NCBI GenBank assembly: GCA_002337045.1
Contig: DDFF01000013.1
Location: 124,001 to 188,000, forward strand
Direction: 5' to 3'
DNA length: 64,000 nucleotides
Source: Bacteroidetes bacterium UBA1935
GTDB lineage: Bacteria > Bacteroidota > Bacteroidia > Chitinophagales > Chitinophagaceae
The translations under genes were made by a program, and so were the position numbers. Below, one piece after another: positions 60,669 through 64,000 of this stretch. The notes beneath the pieces are model-generated. The model searched no databases, was not told the origin of the DNA, and saw only the letters and a list, made by a program, of their open reading frames with translations. Every line of letters begins with the position of its first letter. Positions within the stretch are counted from its first letter, which is position 1.

Positions 60669-61428
60669 ACGGTTTTAAATCCAGTAGTTTATCTACGCGC
60701 ACAAAGGTAAAACCCTTTTCACGAGCCTTTCTAATTAAATCCGTTAAAATTTCCGCTGTAATCTGTTGGGAATCATGCAGCAGAACGATATCGCCACCTT
60801 TCAGCCTTTTAAGTATACGGGATTCCAAATCTGCCTTGTTTTTAGCCGTAGTATCGAACGAACGTACGTTCCAGCCAATAGAATACATGCCTGAACGGGT
60901 GATTGCTTTTGCCAGATTGGGATTGGTAACACCGTATGGCGGACGAAATAACTTTGGAGTAACACCTGCTATTTGCATAATAGCATTGTTGGTTTTGTTA
61001 ATTTCTTCCTGCATGGCTTTACTCGTTTTCCAATCGAAATTGAAACCATGGTCGTAGCTATGATTGCCGATTAAGTGTCCATCGGCATGCCAACGTTTCA
61101 CCATTTCAGGATTAGCCACCGCATTTTTACCAATAGAAAAGAATGCAGCCTGCACACCTTCTTTCTTCAATACATCCAATATAACACTTGTGTACTGTGC
61201 AGGACCGTCATCAAATGTCAGTGCAACTTGTTTAGATTGTACACCTTTATTGTAAGACTTTACGTAGAAATTCCACTGTATATAGATAGCACCAAATACC
61301 AACAAATGAATGTAAATAACAACAGGTATCAGCAACCACCACCAATCTACTGCTCCGGATAAGTATAAAACATCTATACCTAACAGGCACAGAACAAAAA
61401 TAATATTTGCAAGTGTAAAGGGGCGCAA
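60661..61428 (-). CDS. Polysaccharide deacetylase-family protein
   Basis: The 255-residue protein has two N-terminal membrane helices (about 5-22 and 29-50). A NodB-type domain follows, with the metal-binding pair: VALTFDDGPAQYT (Asp) and GHLIGNHSYDHGFNF (His, His), plus FRPPYGVTNP and IVLLHDS. Members remove N- or O-acetyl groups from glycans. Membrane-anchored copies occur in flexirubin-type clusters, as here with LolA- and FabZ-like genes. It starts 12 bases after the KdsB-like gene. Confidence 0.9.
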   Translation of the reverse strand: MRPFTLANIIFVLCLLGIDVLYLSGAVDWWWLLIPVVIYIHLLVFGAIYIQWNFYVKSYNKGVQSKQVALTFDDGPAQYTSVILDVLKKEGVQAAFFSIGKNAVANPEMVKRWHADGHLIGNHSYDHGFNFDWKTSKAMQEEINKTNNAIMQIAGVTPKLFRPPYGVTNPNLAKAITRSGMYSIGWNVRSFDTTAKNKADLESRILKRLKGGDIVLLHDSQQITAEILTDLIRKAREKGFTFVRVDKLLDLKPYA

Positions 61429-61440
61429 TGATATAGTGGA

Positions 61441-62178
61441 TTATCCTGCGTTATTGATAAATGCCGTAGCACCTGCTACATCAGCTTCGCTACGAATCTT
61501 GAAATATTGGTACTGTGCAATATGCATTTTTATCTGTACACCATTTTCTACAAAACGTAATGCATGTATCTGCTCAGCCCTTTCTAATGGAGACGGTGGC
61601 CATTGCAGGAAACGCATCATTGCATCTTTGCGACATGCTACAATGTTGATATGCTCATAACAGGCAAAGCCTGCCTCATCGTGCTGCATATATGGTATCG
61701 GATATCTTGACATATACAATGCATGCATACGCAGGCCTAGTACTACTTTTACTATATTCCTGTCTTCCTTTAGTGTGTCGTTTTGTATTTTCTGCACGAT
61801 AGATGCTACCAGCACATCCTTGCCTGTCGCTCCTTCAAAAAGTTGTAGTAATCGTTCTACGGCTAGTTTATTCAACAGCAAATGATCTCCGGGTATGCAA
61901 ACAAACATATCTGCATCTGCCAGCAGAGATGCTTCAGCAAGGCGTTCTATATAATTATCAAACGCTTTATTCACCTTTACCACCTGCACACCTGCATCAG
62001 AAAGGTTTGTTTCAACAGCCGCATCGTTCGTTACTACCACAACATCCACAAACAATCCGCTTTGCTTTACAGAATCTACTGTATTGGCTATAACAGATTT
62101 ACCATTTACTTCAAGCAACAGTTTTCCTGAGAAATCTGTGTTGCCTGCAGGTGCTGATATTAAGGCTGCAACTTTCAT
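61441..62178 (-). CDS. KdsB-like cytidylyltransferase, divergent
   Basis: KdsB activates the LPS sugar Kdo with CTP. The 245-residue length and the C-terminal half (KVVLGLRMHALYMSRYPIPY, PPSPLERAEQIHALRF) match KdsB well. The nucleotide-binding N-terminus does not: the IPAR loop reads ISAPAGN, GTERL reads NYIERL, and QGDEP reads IPGDHL with only the Asp kept. It may have changed specificity or lost activity, and another kdsB may exist elsewhere. It is followed by the deacetylase gene. Confidence 0.75.
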   Translation of the reverse strand: MKVAALISAPAGNTDFSGKLLLEVNGKSVIANTVDSVKQSGLFVDVVVVTNDAAVETNLSDAGVQVVKVNKAFDNYIERLAEASLLADADMFVCIPGDHLLLNKLAVERLLQLFEGATGKDVLVASIVQKIQNDTLKEDRNIVKVVLGLRMHALYMSRYPIPYMQHDEAGFACYEHINIVACRKDAMMRFLQWPPSPLERAEQIHALRFVENGVQIKMHIAQYQYFKIRSEADVAGATAFINNAG

Positions 62179-62237
62179 AGTTTGCTGTGTTTAATAAAAA
62201 TGAAATTAATGATTAAGGCTAATGCTTAATAGTATTT

Positions 62238-62630
62238 CTACTTGTTTTTATTACCTATTCCCAATATTAACATTAACCATCCGAGTATAAAGAAAACACC
62301 ACCAATGGGTGTCAGTATTCCCAGTCCGCCAAGCCCTACCTGTCCGCTCGATTTCAGCATTACCAATGCGTATATGGAACCTGAAAACAGTATAATGCCA
62401 ATTGTAAAGAATGTTGATGCAAGTTTGGTATACTTGTTTGCAAAGCTACTGTATAAAACACCAGTTATCAGCAATGCGAAACTGTGGTAAAACTGATATT
62501 TAACCCCCGTCTCAAAAGTTTGTAGTAATTCGGGTGTAAGAACCTGTTTGAGTGCATGTGCGCCAAAAGCACCAAGAATAACAGCCAATGCTGCGAATAA
62601 TGAACCAAGCCTTAATGCTGATGTTTGCAT
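62238..62630 (-). CDS. DUF423 membrane protein
   Basis: A 130-residue protein with four helices. LGAFGAHALK at the first loop and YQFYHSFALL are the DUF423 (YgdD-like) signatures. Function unknown. It overlaps aroK by 19 bases and is probably co-transcribed. Confidence 0.9.
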   Translation of the reverse strand: MQTSALRLGSLFAALAVILGAFGAHALKQVLTPELLQTFETGVKYQFYHSFALLITGVLYSSFANKYTKLASTFFTIGIILFSGSIYALVMLKSSGQVGLGGLGILTPIGGVFFILGWLMLILGIGNKNK

Positions 62631-63121
62631 TGTGCAATAATTTCTGCAAAATTACCAACAGTTAATGTTTCTGCATCAACTATCTGATGTGCTTGTTCAT
62701 ATATATTTTTTCTATTTTCGTACAGTTGATAAAGCCTTTCCTCTACTACATCATCTATCAATGGCCTTTTAGCATCAGCATTCCTGAGTCTATCTGCCAG
62801 ATAGCCAACAGAAGCTTGCAGATATACTATACAACCTTGCCCTTTCATGTACGCCAAATTATCATAAAAAACAGGTGTACCACCACCACAAGAAATGATT
62901 GTATCGCCCTTTACAGACTGTGTTACGTTTCTTAATGTAGTAGCTTCTATTTCCCTGAAAGCTTCTTCCCCATCTTCCCTGAATATCTGTGCGATAGTCT
63001 TGCCAGCCTGTTCTTCGATACTTTCATCAAGGTCTGTATGCCCCAAACCATATTGCAGGGCAAGCCTTTTGCCCCAGTATGTTTTGCCTGCACCCGGCAT
63101 ACCTATCAGAAAGAGTATCAT
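62612..63121 (-). CDS. aroK: Shikimate kinase
   Basis: AroK phosphorylates shikimate in the aromatic amino acid pathway. The 169-residue protein has the P-loop GMPGAGKTYWGKRLA, the shikimate-binding DLDESIEEQAGKTIAQIF, the GGGTPVFYD loop and a lid with RLRNADAKRPLI. Complete. It starts immediately after the cinA stop. Confidence 0.95.
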   Translation of the reverse strand: MILFLIGMPGAGKTYWGKRLALQYGLGHTDLDESIEEQAGKTIAQIFREDGEEAFREIEATTLRNVTQSVKGDTIISCGGGTPVFYDNLAYMKGQGCIVYLQASVGYLADRLRNADAKRPLIDDVVEERLYQLYENRKNIYEQAHQIVDAETLTVGNFAEIIAQCKHQH

Positions 63122-64000
63122 TTACAGTTTATCGTTTATAAACTTCCAAAGGAAAAGCATGCCCATTATAGAGGCACTTTCTTTATTCCTCACCCTATCA
63201 TAATATACTTTAAACTTCCTTGCTACTGTTTTATCCGTTCCGGCTACTGCCATCCATATGGTACCGGGTTCTTCGTTTTCTCCGGGTACAGGTTGTTTAT
63301 CCAATATCCCGGTAATGCTGAGTGCATAATCTGATTGCAGTTGTTTCCTTACACCCTCTGCCATTTGAATGGCTACTGTTTCACTAACTGCTCCGTTGTT
63401 TGCTATGTCTTCTGCACTAACACCCAGCAAGTTTTCTTTTACTTCTATCAGGTAAGAAACTACGCCTCCTTTGTAATAGTTGCTGGCGCCTGATACCTGT
63501 GTAATAAGATGGGATATATAGCCACCAGTGCAGCTTTCTGCCAGTGACAGCGTCTTATCTTTTTGCTGCAGCAAATTACCAATTATCTGTTCAAAAGCTA
63601 TATCACCATCTGCTACTACAATATTGGCAAGCCTTTCTTTTATTTGCTGCATCCATAGATCTACCTCTGCTTTTAAAGAACCAGCATCCTTTGCCTTACC
63701 GGTCAGGCGTAGTTTTACCATTCCCAGATTGGGTAGATATGCTAGTTTAATGTGTGGTGGCATAGCAGATTCAATATCCTGTATCTTCTCAGCTACAAAG
63801 CTTTCGCCCTCGCCTGCAGTAATGATGGTTGTATGCTCTATAGCATCGCTTTGATAATTCTCTTTCAGCATCGGCAATACGGCTGTTTCCATTATTGCCA
63901 TCATCTCAAAAGGTACACCAGGCATAGAAATTACTTTCTTCCCATTTTTCTCGAACAACATTCCGGGAGCGGTACCCATGGGGTTGAACAATACTGTACA
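63122..64000 (-). CDS. cinA: CinA-family protein (competence/damage-inducible), C-terminal part
   Basis: The frame is open to the window edge. The visible part begins in the molybdopterin-binding-like domain (LFNPMGTAPGMLFE, MPGVPFEM). After a linker it continues into the CinA C-terminal domain (LSLAESCTGGYISHLITQVS, YYKGGVVSYL), which in related proteins deamidates nicotinamide mononucleotide. The N-terminal residues lie beyond base 64000. It heads the leftward run with aroK. Confidence 0.92.
   Translation of the reverse strand, partial: CTVLFNPMGTAPGMLFEKNGKKVISMPGVPFEMMAIMETAVLPMLKENYQSDAIEHTTIITAGEGESFVAEKIQDIESAMPPHIKLAYLPNLGMVKLRLTGKAKDAGSLKAEVDLWMQQIKERLANIVVADGDIAFEQIIGNLLQQKDKTLSLAESCTGGYISHLITQVSGASNYYKGGVVSYLIEVKENLLGVSAEDIANNGAVSETVAIQMAEGVRKQLQSDYALSITGILDKQPVPGENEEPGTIWMAVAGTDKTVARKFKVYYDRVRNKESASIMGMLFLWKFINDKL

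Overview
The window looks like a chromosomal segment of a Bacteroidota bacterium, most likely of the Chitinophagaceae/Chitinophagales. The grounds are: many exported proteins with type IX secretion (T9SS) C-terminal sorting domains and PKD repeats; -7 promoter boxes of the form TAnnTTTG/TATCTTTG, with almost no Shine-Dalgarno sequences; and lineage-typical families (DUF6048, DUF6452, DUF6371, Crp-like regulators, small lipoproteins). No database search was possible; family names rest on motifs read from the translations.

Layout. 1-8.4 kb: the N-terminal part of a large PKD surface protein, pth, a MATE exporter with a long structured leader, a hybrid histidine kinase, a small lipoprotein and pruA. 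8.5-16.2 kb: an accessory region transcribed mostly leftward. It holds a GIY-YIG nuclease gene bracketed by palindromic repeats, a YdeI-like gene, a primase-like DUF6371 protein and a RepA-like ATPase. Between those two lie small membrane proteins, a DUF2199 protein and two adjacent cassettes, each enclosed by its own pair of inverted repeats; one cassette is strikingly AT-rich. No integrase or relaxase is visible. 16.2-20.6 kb: a CHASE3-PAS protein that stops after the histidine-phosphotransfer helix, an APC amino acid permease, an HPP membrane protein and a lipoprotein. 20.6-26.9 kb: two guanidino-modifying (pentein-fold) enzymes, one broken by a frameshift, and T9SS cargo, including a free-standing sorting domain and a possible C25-like protein.

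27-33 kb: a Crp-type regulator, an OmpA-domain protein, and the overlapping pheT operon. 33-44 kb: a cluster of DnaA-box-like sites upstream of dnaB, then kup, lpxK, GNAT, a T9SS type-B protein and a flotillin-like protein. 44-58.8 kb: housekeeping genes (purM, uvrC, accC, a ZIP transporter, tRNA-Met, FAH hydrolase, bestrophin, SMR exporter, ung, plsC). 58.8-64 kb: a leftward run cinA-aroK-DUF423-KdsB-like-deacetylase-LolA-lipoprotein-FabZ-like that ends at a strong terminator. Its last four genes resemble the accessory part of a flexirubin/aryl-polyene cluster.

The observations most worth following are the repeat-bracketed cassettes of the accessory region, the frameshifted peptidylarginine deiminase-like gene, the DnaA-box cluster, the orphan T9SS domain, and a set of genes whose -7 box lies only 4-6 bases before the start codon, which suggests leaderless mRNAs.
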